Shown: positions 20,209 through 34,331, numbered from the stretch's first letter. The stretch: DNA of 64,000 nucleotides from Lysobacteraceae bacterium 2PB (GCA_005502915.1 SCMT01000004.1:124001-188000), one strand, 5' to 3'. A program made the numbers and translations. The notes: generated from the letters alone by a model not told the origin.

Positions 20209-20754
20209 ATGTCGACGCACGCGATTCCGCATACATCGCTCTTTGCCGGACTGCTCGGCGAGGCTTTCGATGCGCTTCCGGCGCCGCTGCGCATCCTGCA
20301 CCTGCGCGACGGTCGCGCGCTGTGGCGCGGCGAAGTCGAGGTGATCCGCGGCCGTAGCCTGCTGTCGCGCTTCTGCGCCTGGTCCACGCGCCTGCCACCA
20401 GCGGGCACGGGGCCGATCGAGGTGGAGATCATCGCCGCGCAGGGGCGCGAGCAGTGGACGCGGCATGTCGCCGGCCACGCGATGCGCTCGCGACTGCGTG
20501 CCGTCGACGGTCTGCTCGACGAGCGCCTGGGCTTGGTCGATTTCCGCTTCCGCCTGGCCAGCGTCGATCGCGATATCGTGTGGACCGTCGCCGGCGTGCG
20601 CGTGTTCGGCCTGCTGCCGCTGCCGGTCGCGTGGTTCTCGCAGGTGCGGGCACGCGAATTCGCCGACGGCGAGCGCTATTGCTTCGAAGTGGTCGCCGCG
20701 CTGCCGCTCGCAGGGCCGCTGGTGCACTACCGGGGCTGGCTGGAGGTCGAGTGA
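20209..20754 (+). CDS. DUF4166 domain-containing protein
   Basis: The 181-residue protein appears to be a single DUF4166 domain (FDALPAPLRILHLRDG at the start, then GRSLLSRFCAW, and FRFRLASVDRDIVWTVAG). The molecular role is unknown. DUF4166 often occurs fused to or beside saccharopine-dehydrogenase-like oxidoreductases, and such a gene is present about 600 bp away. The stop overlaps the GTG of the DCC gene (GTGA), which implies translational coupling. Confidence 0.8.
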   Translation: MSTHAIPHTSLFAGLLGEAFDALPAPLRILHLRDGRALWRGEVEVIRGRSLLSRFCAWSTRLPPAGTGPIEVEIIAAQGREQWTRHVAGHAMRSRLRAVDGLLDERLGLVDFRFRLASVDRDIVWTVAGVRVFGLLPLPVAWFSQVRAREFADGERYCFEVVAALPLAGPLVHYRGWLEVE

Positions 20755-21197
20755 ACGACTTCGTTCAAGAGGCCGGCACCGGCGCGGTCATCGTCTTCGA
20801 TGGCGTCTGCGTGCTGTGCAATGGCTGGGTTCGCTTCCTGCTGCGCCACGATCGCCGGCAGCGCTACCGCTTCGCGGCGATGCAGGGCGAGGCCGGGCGC
20901 GCACTGCTCGCGCGCCATGGCCTCGACCCCGACGATCCGGTCTCGTTCCTGCTCGTCGAATACGACATCGGGCCGGACCACGCCGCGTCGCCGCGCGTCT
21001 CCACCGACACCACCGCGATCCGCCGCGTGCTCGCCGGCCTCGGCGGTGCCTGGCGCGTCGCGCATCTCGCCGCGCTGTTGCCGGCCTTCGTCCGCGATCC
21101 GCTGTATCGCCTCGTCGCACGCAATCGCTATCGCCTGTTCGGCCGGCACGATGCGTGCAGGGTGCCGACGCCGGAAGAGCGCGAAAGATTTCTCTGA
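20751..21197 (+). CDS. DCC family thiol-disulfide oxidoreductase-like protein (DUF393)
   Basis: The 148-residue protein has the family signature FDGVCVLCNGWVRFLL near residue 15 (Asp-x-x-Cys-x-x-Cys) and a thioredoxin-like length. DCC proteins are predicted thiol-disulfide oxidoreductases; substrates are mostly unknown. GTG start at 20751 overlaps the DUF4166 stop. A palindromic repeat element follows. Confidence 0.85.
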   Translation: MNDFVQEAGTGAVIVFDGVCVLCNGWVRFLLRHDRRQRYRFAAMQGEAGRALLARHGLDPDDPVSFLLVEYDIGPDHAASPRVSTDTTAIRRVLAGLGGAWRVAHLAALLPAFVRDPLYRLVARNRYRLFGRHDACRVPTPEERERFL

Positions 21198-21222
21198 AGA
21201 TCACCGCGCTCTGGAAATGTCC

Positions 21223-21338
21223 TGTCATCCCGAGCGCAGCGAGGGACCTGCTTTTGACTTCATGGCTTGAGCCTGGCATCCGAGGATGTGAAGCAGTGGC
21301 ATCCAAAGCAGGTCCCTCGCCTGTGGCCCGGGATGACA
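21223..21338. repeat. MITE-like palindromic element, 116 bp
   Basis: The ends tgtcatcccgagcgcagcgagggacctgc and its near-complement (gcaggtccctcgcctgtggcccgggatgaca) form long imperfect terminal inverted arms around a ~50-nt centre. There is no ORF. The ends resemble the palindrome at 61783-61855 (gtcatcc...cgag...gcgagg), suggesting a dispersed family. It lies between the convergent DCC and dehydrogenase genes and could act as a terminator there. Confidence 0.65.
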
Positions 21339-21356
21339 GTTTGGTTGGTCGTGCAT

Positions 21357-22466
21357 TCAACCCTCCCGCAGCGTCGCCGTCATCGCGAATCCCTCCAGCG
21401 CCGCCATGAACTCCTCCAGCGTGAACAGGTCGAGGCAGGGCCGTGCGCCGCTGCCCGGCAGCGTGCCGCGCGCGAGCTTGCGCGCCAGCACGATCGCGGC
21501 GGTGGCGGGGATCTGCGGGCCGTCGCCGTTGCGGGCGACCAGCGTCCAGTCCAGCCGCAGCGGCGTGCCGTCGAGGCCGGTACCGCGCATCGACACCTGC
21601 ATGAAACCGGTGTCGCTGCCGATGTCCTGCCAGAACTCGCTCATCGCGAACAGCGGCTTCGCGAAGGGCAGCATGCTGCGCAGCAGGCGCGCACGCACCG
21701 CCCAACTCGCCAGCCACAGGCCGAAATGCATGCGCCGCAGTTCCAGCCCGGCGCGGAAATCCAGCGTGCGCAGATCCGGATGGCGCGCCGGCAGCACGTC
21801 GAGGTCGGGCACTTCGCAGCGGGCGGCCCAGCGTGCGCCGACGCCGTCCACCTTCAATCGTCGCAGCGACTGCCAGCCATGCGCGGTGCGCCAGGCGCCG
21901 TCGCGCAGGATCCGGAACGGATGGCCGACGTAGCCGAGGATCGACAGCGTCGTCGCCCAGCCCCGCGGCGTGCGGTTGCCCGGCGCGATCGCAGTCTCGA
22001 TGTGGTCGAGTCGCGAGAAGCGGTTGAGGTGCGCGGCGATCACCGCCGCATGCAGGCCGGGCACGCTGCTCGCGCCCGAGACCACCCAGCGCCCTGCCGC
22101 GCGCGCGCGTTCGTCGAGGAGACCGATGCCGCCCACGAAGGCACGACCGTCGGCGAGGTCGACGCAGTGCGCGCCGACGTCCAGTGCGGCTTCGGCCACG
22201 CGGTAGTCGCGGCCCTGGAACGGCCCGGCGGTGTCGATCACCAGGTCCGGGCGCAGGGTGGCGAGGCGTGCGCCGAAGTCGGGCGCGGCGGTGTCGATCG
22301 CGGCGGTCTCGATCCGCGCCTGCGGATGTTCGATGCCGGCGACCAGGCGCTCGGCGCGTGCGCGGTCGCGGCCGGCGACGATCACGGTCAGGCCGGCGTC
22401 GCGGGCGAGGGTGCGGGAAATACGGCTGCCGAACAGGCCATAGCCGCCGAGGACGAGGATGCGCAT
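21357..22466 (-). CDS. Saccharopine dehydrogenase-like NAD(P)-binding oxidoreductase
   Basis: The 369-residue protein begins with a Rossmann fold (MRILVLGGYGLFGSRI) and has the family's VIDTAGPFQGRDY and SGASSVPGLHAAVI segments. The family includes saccharopine reductases but also many enzymes of unknown substrate, so a lysine-pathway role should not be assumed. It converges with the DUF4166-DCC pair; the three probably belong together functionally because DUF4166 is commonly linked to this family. Confidence 0.82.
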   Translation of the reverse strand: MRILVLGGYGLFGSRISRTLARDAGLTVIVAGRDRARAERLVAGIEHPQARIETAAIDTAAPDFGARLATLRPDLVIDTAGPFQGRDYRVAEAALDVGAHCVDLADGRAFVGGIGLLDERARAAGRWVVSGASSVPGLHAAVIAAHLNRFSRLDHIETAIAPGNRTPRGWATTLSILGYVGHPFRILRDGAWRTAHGWQSLRRLKVDGVGARWAARCEVPDLDVLPARHPDLRTLDFRAGLELRRMHFGLWLASWAVRARLLRSMLPFAKPLFAMSEFWQDIGSDTGFMQVSMRGTGLDGTPLRLDWTLVARNGDGPQIPATAAIVLARKLARGTLPGSGARPCLDLFTLEEFMAALEGFAMTATLREG

Positions 22467-22516
22467 GGGCCCATGGTAGCCGGTGGAGCAACGCCGCCCG
22501 TGGCTGAACCGATTGC

Positions 22517-23563
22517 GTGCGGATGACGTCCTGCATTGCCGAGCTTGGCGGCACGGCCGGTACAGTCCGTGTTCCCGCCAGCCACGGTCTGCCTCCGAAT
22601 GCGTATCGCTCCCGCACTGCTCAGCTGTCCCTGCTGCTCGCCTTCGCTGCGCCCGGCGCGGAGGCCGCCACACTGTCCGAAGTCCAGTCCCTGCTGGAGG
22701 CGCGGAACCCGTCGGCGCTGAAGGCCGCCGAAGCGCTCGCGAAGGCGACGCCGAAGGATGCGGGGGCATGGATCGCGCTGACCCGCGCGCGCCTGCAGGC
22801 GGGCAAGGCCGAGGCGGCGATCGAGTCCGCCGAACGGGCGACCGAAGCGGGACCGAAGAACGCGCAGGCCTTCCTGTGGCTGGGCAATGCCTACGGCAAC
22901 CGCATCGGCGAGGTCGGGATGCTGTCGAAGATGGCCATGGCGCCGAAGCTGCGCGATGCCTTCGAGCAGGCCGTCGCGCTGGATCCGACCCTGGTCGATG
23001 CGCGCAATGCGCTGGTCCTGTTCTACCTGCAGGCGCCGAGTGCGATCGGCGGCGGCATCGACAAGGCGCGCGCGCAGGCCGCGGCCATCGCCAAGTACGA
23101 CCGTGCGAAGGGCTTCCTGGCGCAGGCGCAGATCGCGTCGCACGAGAAGAAGCCGGACCAGGCGATCAAGGCCTACGAGTCCGCCGTCGCGTCGAAGCCC
23201 GGCGACGACAGCCTGCGCCTGGGCCTGATCCTGCTCTACCAGCAGGAAAAGCGCTGGGCCGATGCCTATAACGCGATCCGCAAGTGGAGCGCCGAGAGCC
23301 CCGATGCGGTGAGGCCGAAGTACCAGCTCGGCCGCATGGCCTCGCTGTCCGGACAATACCTGCAGGAAGGCGAGGCGGCGCTGCGCGCCTACCTGAAACT
23401 GCCGCGCGGAAAGGAGGATCCCGCCAGCCAGCACGCCTACTACCGCCTCGGGCTCGTGCTCGCCAAGGCGGGGCGCAAGGACGAAGCCCGCGCGAACCTG
23501 CAGGCGGCGCTGAAGATCGACCCGAAGCTCAAGGAAGCGAAGGCGGCCCTCGCCGAGCTGTGA
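22517..23563 (+). pseudogene. Secreted TPR-repeat protein with an apparent 1-nt frameshift in the signal peptide
   Basis: Several TPR units follow a hydrophobic segment (LSLLLAFAAPGAEA). In the annotated frame the nearest start (22517) puts 36 non-homologous-looking residues before the hydrophobic stretch. An ATG at 22599 in another frame encodes MRIAPALLS and would join the signal perfectly if one C were restored after 22625. That gives MRIAPALLSLSLLLAFAAPG, a textbook signal peptide. Either a real frameshift or a sequencing error is likely; otherwise the 348-residue ORF from 22517 is used. Function unknown (periplasmic scaffold?). Confidence 0.6.
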
Positions 23564-23631
23564 GCATCGGCAACATGTGCACCGTTCGACTGGCCGTTTG
23601 ACCGGCGTCAAGGCCGCCGGGCCGGGCAGGG

Positions 23632-23659
23632 CTTGGAATCGTCTCGCGGGCCCCTATGT
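23632..23659 (+). promoter_or_regulatory. Sigma-32 (heat shock)-like promoter of clpB
   Basis: CTTGGAA (23632-23638), a 12-nt spacer and CCCCTATGT (23651-23659) closely match the RpoH consensus CTTGAAA-N(11-16)-CCCCATNT. It lies about 50 nt upstream of clpB, a classical heat-shock gene. Confidence 0.75.
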
Positions 23660-23707
23660 CAGGGGCATCGCGGCCCGGCCGCCCTTTCTCTTCGTGGAGT
23701 CCCGCCC

Positions 23708-26293
<2,586 letters not shown>

Positions 26294-26427
26294 GTCCGCC
26301 CATGCCGGGCGCGTGCCGGATCGTCCGGCGGCGCCCGGTACCTCCCGTGACCAGGCGCGCCATCCCCTGAGATTTCGTGGCAGGATGGACTCCGGCCGCC
26401 GGCGGGCGGCCCCGTCGCGGGGGACGC

Positions 26428-28671
26428 ATGCACGTGTTCTGGCGCAACTGGCGGGGGCGGGTGCTGTGGCTTGGCGGCCTTGCGCTGCTGCTGCAGCAGA
26501 TCCCGGTGCCCTACCTGCTCGCCCTCCCCGGTGCCGAAGCCGCCCCGGCCGCTGCCTCCCTCGTCCATCTGCATGCCGGCCTGCTGCTGGCGGTGGCCCT
26601 GCTGGATCCCGACCGTCGCGTGCTGCTCGGCTGCAGCCTGGTCGCCTTCGCCGGCTGGCTGGTGCGCGCGTGGTGGATGGACTACCAGGGCAGCGTGTAT
26701 CTGCTCGGCGTGGTCAATGCGATCGCGACCTATCTGTGGACCCTGCTCTGTGCGCACTGGATGGGCTGGCCCCGGCCCGTCTGGGGCCAGCGCCTGCGTC
26801 GCGAGGACCTGCCGCGCATGCTGATGGTCGGGCTGCTGCTGTTCCCGGCGGGCATGGTGGTCTCGTGGTCCGCGATCAACAACGCCGGAAGCGCGTCGGG
26901 GCAGTGGCTCAATGCGGTGCAGATCCTGTTCGCGAAGCACTTCGGCGTGGCCATCGTGACGTTTCCGCTGATCCTGGCCTGGACAGAGCGCCATCGCCCG
27001 AGCGAACGCCTGTTGCCGCGCCATCTCCGCTGGGCGGTGCTGTTCGGCCTTTTCCTGGTCGGCAGCCTGTGGATCGGGGTCAGCATGCGTGCCCTGCATC
27101 CCGATGCGGGCCAGCCCGGCGTCGTGCTGATGGACTACCGGTTCACGCTGTTCGCGGCGCTGGCCTGGTGCATGCTCCACCTGCGTCCGCTGTTCGCCAT
27201 GCCGCTGCTGTCGGCGACCTTGTTCGCGCTCGTGTACTCGCTGGCCGGCACGGCGGCGTCCAGCGCCACGCCGTTCGGTTTCCTCAACCTGCTGCACCTC
27301 GCGGTCGAGCTGAACATCCTGCTCGTGGCGATGCTGTACTTCAACGTGGTCGAACGCGATGCGCGCGACCTGTCCGCGCAGCTGGTCGCCGAATCGCGGC
27401 GCGACGCCACCACACGGCTGCCCAACCTCAACGCGCTCTCGCATCGCCTGCTGTCGTCGTCTCCCGCACGCTGCGAGATCGGTTGCCTCGTGCTCGACCA
27501 GGCCGACGAACTGGTCCACGGCATCGGCCTCGCCAGCCAGACCAGGCTGATGAACCTCGTCGCCGGCGGCATGGCGGACCTGGTCGAGGCCTATTGCATC
27601 GGCACCGGCCAGTTCGCGCTGCTCCCGCTGCAGCCCGATGCCGACGGCGCGATCTGGACGCGGGTCATCGCCCGTGTCGAACAGCTCGAACTGGAGAGCG
27701 GTCGCCAGCCGATCCGCCTGTTGCCCTACGTCGGTGTCGCCGACTGCCTGCCCGAAGACCAGGAAGCCATCGATGCGGCGCTGATGCGCGCTTCGCACCT
27801 CGCGCACGAAGCGCGGCGTCGCAACGAGCTGCACCCGCTGTACGCGGGCGATGAGGCGCCCCAGGTCAGCGCGAGGTTGCACGAGGCCGCCGAGGCGCTG
27901 TCCTGCCTGCGCGGCGAGCGCGTCGTGCTGTACGTGCAGCCGATCGTCCGCCTGTGCGCCCCGGACGGCGGCGAGCCGGACCAGTTGCATGGCGAGGTGC
28001 TGTGCCGGCTGCGACGGCAGGACGGCACGCTGCTGATGCCGGATCGCTTCATGCGCGCGATCGAAGGCGCGGGCCGTGGCGTCGAGCTGGACCTCGCGGT
28101 GACCCGCGCGCTGTTCGCCTGGCTGCGCGCGCACCCGGCCGAAGCCGCGCGGGTGGGGCAACTGGCGGTGAACCTGACCGGGCAAAGCCTGGCCTCGTCG
28201 GGCTTCCGCGCGCAGCTGCTCGACATGCTGGCGAGCCCGCCGCTGCCGCTCTCGCGCCTGTGCTTCGAGATCATCGAGACCGCCGCGATCTCCAGTCCTG
28301 CGGAGACCTACGCTTTCCTCGGTGCGCTGCGCACACGCGGCTGCCAGATCGCCGTCGACGACTTCGGCGTGGGCATGCAGAGCTTCGGGCGCCTGAAGGA
28401 ACTGCCGGTCGACGTGATCAAGATCGACGGATCGTTCATCCGCAACGTCACCCAGCGCGGCAAGGACCACGCGATGGTCGAAGCCACGGTCGTGGTGGCC
28501 CGCGCTTTCGGGGCGAGGACGGTGGCCGAATACGTCGAGGACGATGCGACGCTGCGCTGCCTGCGCGAACTCGGCGTCGACTGGGTGCAGGGCTATCTCG
28601 TCGGCCGTCCGGTGCCGATCGCCGACGCGTTCGCGAACACGCCCGCCAGCGCGCCCGCCAGTGCGCGCTGA
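26428..28671 (+). CDS. Membrane-bound EAL-domain protein with degenerate GGDEF (c-di-GMP phosphodiesterase)
   Basis: The 747-residue protein has a multi-helix N-terminal membrane region of about 310 residues, probably a MASE1-type sensor. A GGDEF-like domain follows whose signature is replaced by GTGQF, so it should not make c-di-GMP. The EAL domain is intact: GEVLCR (E-x-L-x-R), VNLTGQS, FEIIETA, VDDFGVGMQSF and VIKIDGSFI carry the metal and catalytic residues. It should hydrolyse c-di-GMP and affect motility or biofilm. ATG 26428 follows a gggggac site. Confidence 0.88.
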   Translation: MHVFWRNWRGRVLWLGGLALLLQQIPVPYLLALPGAEAAPAAASLVHLHAGLLLAVALLDPDRRVLLGCSLVAFAGWLVRAWWMDYQGSVYLLGVVNAIATYLWTLLCAHWMGWPRPVWGQRLRREDLPRMLMVGLLLFPAGMVVSWSAINNAGSASGQWLNAVQILFAKHFGVAIVTFPLILAWTERHRPSERLLPRHLRWAVLFGLFLVGSLWIGVSMRALHPDAGQPGVVLMDYRFTLFAALAWCMLHLRPLFAMPLLSATLFALVYSLAGTAASSATPFGFLNLLHLAVELNILLVAMLYFNVVERDARDLSAQLVAESRRDATTRLPNLNALSHRLLSSSPARCEIGCLVLDQADELVHGIGLASQTRLMNLVAGGMADLVEAYCIGTGQFALLPLQPDADGAIWTRVIARVEQLELESGRQPIRLLPYVGVADCLPEDQEAIDAALMRASHLAHEARRRNELHPLYAGDEAPQVSARLHEAAEALSCLRGERVVLYVQPIVRLCAPDGGEPDQLHGEVLCRLRRQDGTLLMPDRFMRAIEGAGRGVELDLAVTRALFAWLRAHPAEAARVGQLAVNLTGQSLASSGFRAQLLDMLASPPLPLSRLCFEIIETAAISSPAETYAFLGALRTRGCQIAVDDFGVGMQSFGRLKELPVDVIKIDGSFIRNVTQRGKDHAMVEATVVVARAFGARTVAEYVEDDATLRCLRELGVDWVQGYLVGRPVPIADAFANTPASAPASAR

Positions 28672-28674
28672 GAC

Positions 28675-29337
28675 TCAGCCGTCCTGGCCGGACGCTGCCG
28701 CTTCCAGCGCCGCGACCCGCGCTTCGAGCGCCTCGATGCGGGCCAGGAGCGCATCGGTGTCGATGCGGGCATCGTGCGCGCGACCGGCCGGGCCGTCGTC
28801 GTCGCGCTCGGGCATCACCGGCTCGCCGCAGAGCAGGTGCGCGTAGCGGTCCTCGCGCTGGCCCGGGCCGCGCGGCAGGCGACGGACCAGCGGCGTCGCG
28901 CGTTCGGCCAGCCGTTCGAGGGCGTGGCGCACGTCGTCGGCGTCGGCGAAGCGGTGCATGCGCTCGCTGCGCGCCAGCAGTTCGTGCAGGGTCTGCGGGC
29001 CGCGCAGGAACAGCAGCGCCATCAGGCTGGTCTGCGCCGCGGTCAGGTCGAAGACGCGGTCGATGCGGTGGTGGTAACGCTCGGCGCGCGCACCGTACTC
29101 GGACTTCACCAGGCCGCGCGGCTCAAGCTGGCGCAGCGCATGGCCGATCTCGCCGGAGGACAGGTTCGTCACCGGCTCGCGCGCGGTCTTCTGGTTGCAG
29201 GCCATGACCAGGTTGTTGAGCGTCAGCGGATAGACGTCGGGCGTCGTCGCCGCCTTCTCGGCCAGGCTGCCGAGGATGCGGGCCTCGACGGGCGTCAGCG
29301 CCGGGGCGGCGGGGGCGGTGTCCTGTGCGGTGTCCAT
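28675..29337 (-). CDS. YceH family protein (DUF480/UPF0502)
   Basis: The 220-residue protein has duplicated winged-helix-like segments: LTPVEARILGSLAEKAATTP, YPLTLNNLVMACNQKT and a second copy around LTAAQTSLMALLFLRGPQT. This is typical of YceH. A predicted coiled coil (LLARIEALEARVAALEAA) closes the protein. Function unknown. It converges with the EAL gene with only 3 bp between stops. Confidence 0.88.
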   Translation of the reverse strand: MDTAQDTAPAAPALTPVEARILGSLAEKAATTPDVYPLTLNNLVMACNQKTAREPVTNLSSGEIGHALRQLEPRGLVKSEYGARAERYHHRIDRVFDLTAAQTSLMALLFLRGPQTLHELLARSERMHRFADADDVRHALERLAERATPLVRRLPRGPGQREDRYAHLLCGEPVMPERDDDGPAGRAHDARIDTDALLARIEALEARVAALEAAASGQDG

Positions 29338-29461
29338 GCGGGTCTGCGCGGCCTGTGTGAAATGGGCCCGGCGATTCTAGCCGGCTTGATGCGCGATTCA
29401 TCCCGGATGGGGCAAGCTGGCGCGGTCGCGGGTTCAGCCCGCCTCCACAGGAGAGACCTCC

Positions 29462-29899
29462 ATGCGTCATGCGATCCCCCGTGGCCTCGCGCTGTGCGCG
29501 GCCCTGATCCTCAGTCCGGCCGCGATGGCCGGCGGCGACCTCACCTGCAAGATGAACTACAGCCTGTCGGGCTGGTCCGCGTTCTACAAGACCGCCTCCG
29601 GCACCGGCACCGTGACCTGCAGCAATGGCCAGAGCCTGGCCGTGAAGATCCGCACCAAGGGGGGCGGCGTCACCTTCGGCAAGTACAAGATCGTCAATGG
29701 CTTCGGCGAGTTCGCCAACGTCGGCGACATCCGCGACGTGCTCGGCAGCTACGCCACCGCCGAAGCCCACGCCGCTGCGGAAAAGAGCGCCTCGGCGCAG
29801 GCGATGACCAACGGCGATGTCTCGCTTGCGCTGACGGGCAAGGGCAAGGGCTGGTCGCTGGGCGTGGCTTTCAGCAAGTTCACCATCGAGGCGAACTGA
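29462..29899 (+). CDS. Small secreted protein of unknown function
   Basis: The 145-residue protein has a clear signal peptide (LALCAALILSPAAMA, cleavage before GGDLTC). The mature part has two Cys (LTCK and VTCS) that could form one disulfide. It also has glycine-rich strand-like stretches (SGTGTVTCSNGQ, RTKGGGVTFGKYK) and an Ala-rich helix. It looks like a small periplasmic beta-rich protein. I do not recognise a characterised family. A caggagagacctcc ribosome site precedes the ATG. Confidence 0.78.
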   Translation: MRHAIPRGLALCAALILSPAAMAGGDLTCKMNYSLSGWSAFYKTASGTGTVTCSNGQSLAVKIRTKGGGVTFGKYKIVNGFGEFANVGDIRDVLGSYATAEAHAAAEKSASAQAMTNGDVSLALTGKGKGWSLGVAFSKFTIEAN

Positions 29900-29914
29900 G
29901 CGCGGTTCCCGCGC

Positions 29915-31573
29915 TCATCCCTGGGGCGCCGTCCGCATCTTCCGATACGGCGGCGCCGACATCACCATCTCGCTGAGCGAATGCGCCAGCGCATGCTCTG
30001 CGAGGATCGCGGCATCGGCGCCGCGTTCCAGCAGGTGCTTCACGCCCGCGTCGCTGTGCGCCCGCGCCAGCACCGGGATCGGCGTCGGGCCCGACTTGAG
30101 GTGCTGGACCACCTTGCCGGCCTCCAGCGGGTCGGGCACGGTCACCACGGCCAGAGCCGCGTGCTCGGGCGCGGCCTCCGCCAGCACATCGTCGTCCGCT
30201 GCGTTTCCGCGCACGGCCTGGTGCCCGGCGCTGCGCGCGGCCTCGATGCGATCGGCATCGGTATCCACGACGACGAAGGGCACGCCATCGCGGGCGAGCA
30301 GGTCCGCCAGCTTGATGCCGACCCGGCCGTAGCCGATCAGCAGCACGTACTCGAGCGGCGGCGGTGCGTCGACGAGCGATGGTTGCGCTGCCGCAGCCTT
30401 GCGCTGCTGGCGCCGGGCGAGCAGCGCGAACAGCAGCGGGTTGAGCATGATCGACAGGATCGCGCCGGCCAGTACCAGGTCGCGCGCATCCTCGCCCATC
30501 ACGCCGAGCGACACGCCCAGTCCGACCAGGATGAAGGAGAACTCGCCGATCTGCGCCAGGCTCGCGGCAATGGTCAGCGCGATCTCGTTGGTCCTGCCCA
30601 GCATTCGGACCACCGCCCAGGCCGCCAGCGACTTGCCGACGACGATGATCGCCAGGGTTTCGAGGACTTCGAGCGGCTGCTCGACCAGGATCATCGGATC
30701 GAACAGCATGCCCACCGAGACGAAGAACAGCACCGCGAAGGCATCGCGCAGCGGCAGCGAATCCTCGGCGGCCTTGTGCCCGAACGGCGATTCGTTGAGC
30801 AGCATGCCGGCGAAGAACGCGCCGAGCGCGAACGACACGCCGAACAGCTCGGCCGCGCCGAAGGCCACGCCCATCGCGCAGGCCAGCACGAACAGGGTGA
30901 ACAGCTCGCGCGAGCCGGTGCCGGCCACGCGTTCCAGCATCCACGGCAGCACGCGGCGACCGACGATCAGCATCAGTGCGATGAAGCCACCGACCTTCAG
31001 CAGGGTCGCGAAAAGCGCGGCGCCCAGGGAGCTGCCGGTATCGGGACCGGCGCTGGCGGCCATCGCCGGCACCAGCACCAGGGCGAGCACCATCGCCAGG
31101 TCCTCCACGACCAGCCAGCCGACCGCGATGCGGCCACGTTCGCTGTCGAGCAGGCGGGCGCTGTCGAGCGCGCGCAGCAGCACCACCGTGCTCGCCACCG
31201 AGAGCGACAGCCCGAACAGCAGGCCTTCCGCGTCGGACCAGCCCAGCCGCGTGCCGAGGAACCAGCCCATTGCCGTGGCCGCCGCCATCTGCACCAGCGC
31301 GCCGGGCACGGCGATCCTGCGCACCGAGATCAGGTCGCGCATCGAGAAATGCAGGCCGACGCCGAACATCAGCAGGATCACGCCGATTTCGGCGAGCTGC
31401 GGCGCGAGGGTCTGATCGCCGACGAAGCCGGGCGTGTGCGGGCCCACCAGCACGCCGGCGAACAGGTAGCCGACGATCGGCGACAGGCGCAGGCGGGTGG
31501 CGAGCAGGCCGAAGACGAACGCGAGCACGAAGCCCACGCAGAGAATGGCGATGAGGGACGTGTGATGCGGCAT
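29915..31573 (-). CDS. ybaL: YbaL-family cation:proton antiporter with RCK domain
   Basis: The 552-residue protein has a CPA2 antiporter region of about 12 hydrophobic helices (SPIVGYLFAGVLVGPHTPGF and ILLMFGVGLHFSMRDL are diagnostic). A C-terminal TrkA-N Rossmann domain (GYGRVGIKLADLL) ends with ILAEHALAHSLSEMV. It probably exports K+ in exchange for protons in the inner membrane. It resembles E. coli YbaL throughout rather than KefB/KefC. Confidence 0.88.
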   Translation of the reverse strand: MPHHTSLIAILCVGFVLAFVFGLLATRLRLSPIVGYLFAGVLVGPHTPGFVGDQTLAPQLAEIGVILLMFGVGLHFSMRDLISVRRIAVPGALVQMAAATAMGWFLGTRLGWSDAEGLLFGLSLSVASTVVLLRALDSARLLDSERGRIAVGWLVVEDLAMVLALVLVPAMAASAGPDTGSSLGAALFATLLKVGGFIALMLIVGRRVLPWMLERVAGTGSRELFTLFVLACAMGVAFGAAELFGVSFALGAFFAGMLLNESPFGHKAAEDSLPLRDAFAVLFFVSVGMLFDPMILVEQPLEVLETLAIIVVGKSLAAWAVVRMLGRTNEIALTIAASLAQIGEFSFILVGLGVSLGVMGEDARDLVLAGAILSIMLNPLLFALLARRQQRKAAAAQPSLVDAPPPLEYVLLIGYGRVGIKLADLLARDGVPFVVVDTDADRIEAARSAGHQAVRGNAADDDVLAEAAPEHAALAVVTVPDPLEAGKVVQHLKSGPTPIPVLARAHSDAGVKHLLERGADAAILAEHALAHSLSEMVMSAPPYRKMRTAPQG

Positions 31574-31643
31574 TCAGCGAATATACGGGATCGGAGACGC
31601 GCTTCCTGTCTGCCCGTTCAGCCGCAGCGGCCGCTCCGACGAA

Positions 31644-31670
31644 CGAGGCCCCGGGGTCGCCGGGGCCTCG
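31644..31670. terminator. GC hairpin, probable terminator of the TonB-dependent receptor gene
   Basis: A near-perfect stem (gaggccccgg / ccggggcctc) with a short loop stands about 30 bp beyond the leftward receptor stop. T-rich sequence is poor on the minus strand, so strength is uncertain. Confidence 0.5.
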
Positions 31671-31700
31671 TCGTGTCCTCAGTGCCGGGTCACCGCGGTA

Positions 31701-34142
<2,442 letters not shown>

Positions 34143-34331
34143 GTGGGGAATCCTGTCCGACCGGGTGTAGCACGGGGTTCGGAGAGGGGTCAATCCACTT
34201 ATCCGCATGAAGCGATGCTGGTCACGCCGGGGCTGCGGTCGATCCGCGGCGGATCGACGCCCCGTCCGGGCGGCGACCAGCGTAAAATCGCCGACCGGCC
34301 GGCCTCTCCGGCACCGCATGTCGCCATCCCC

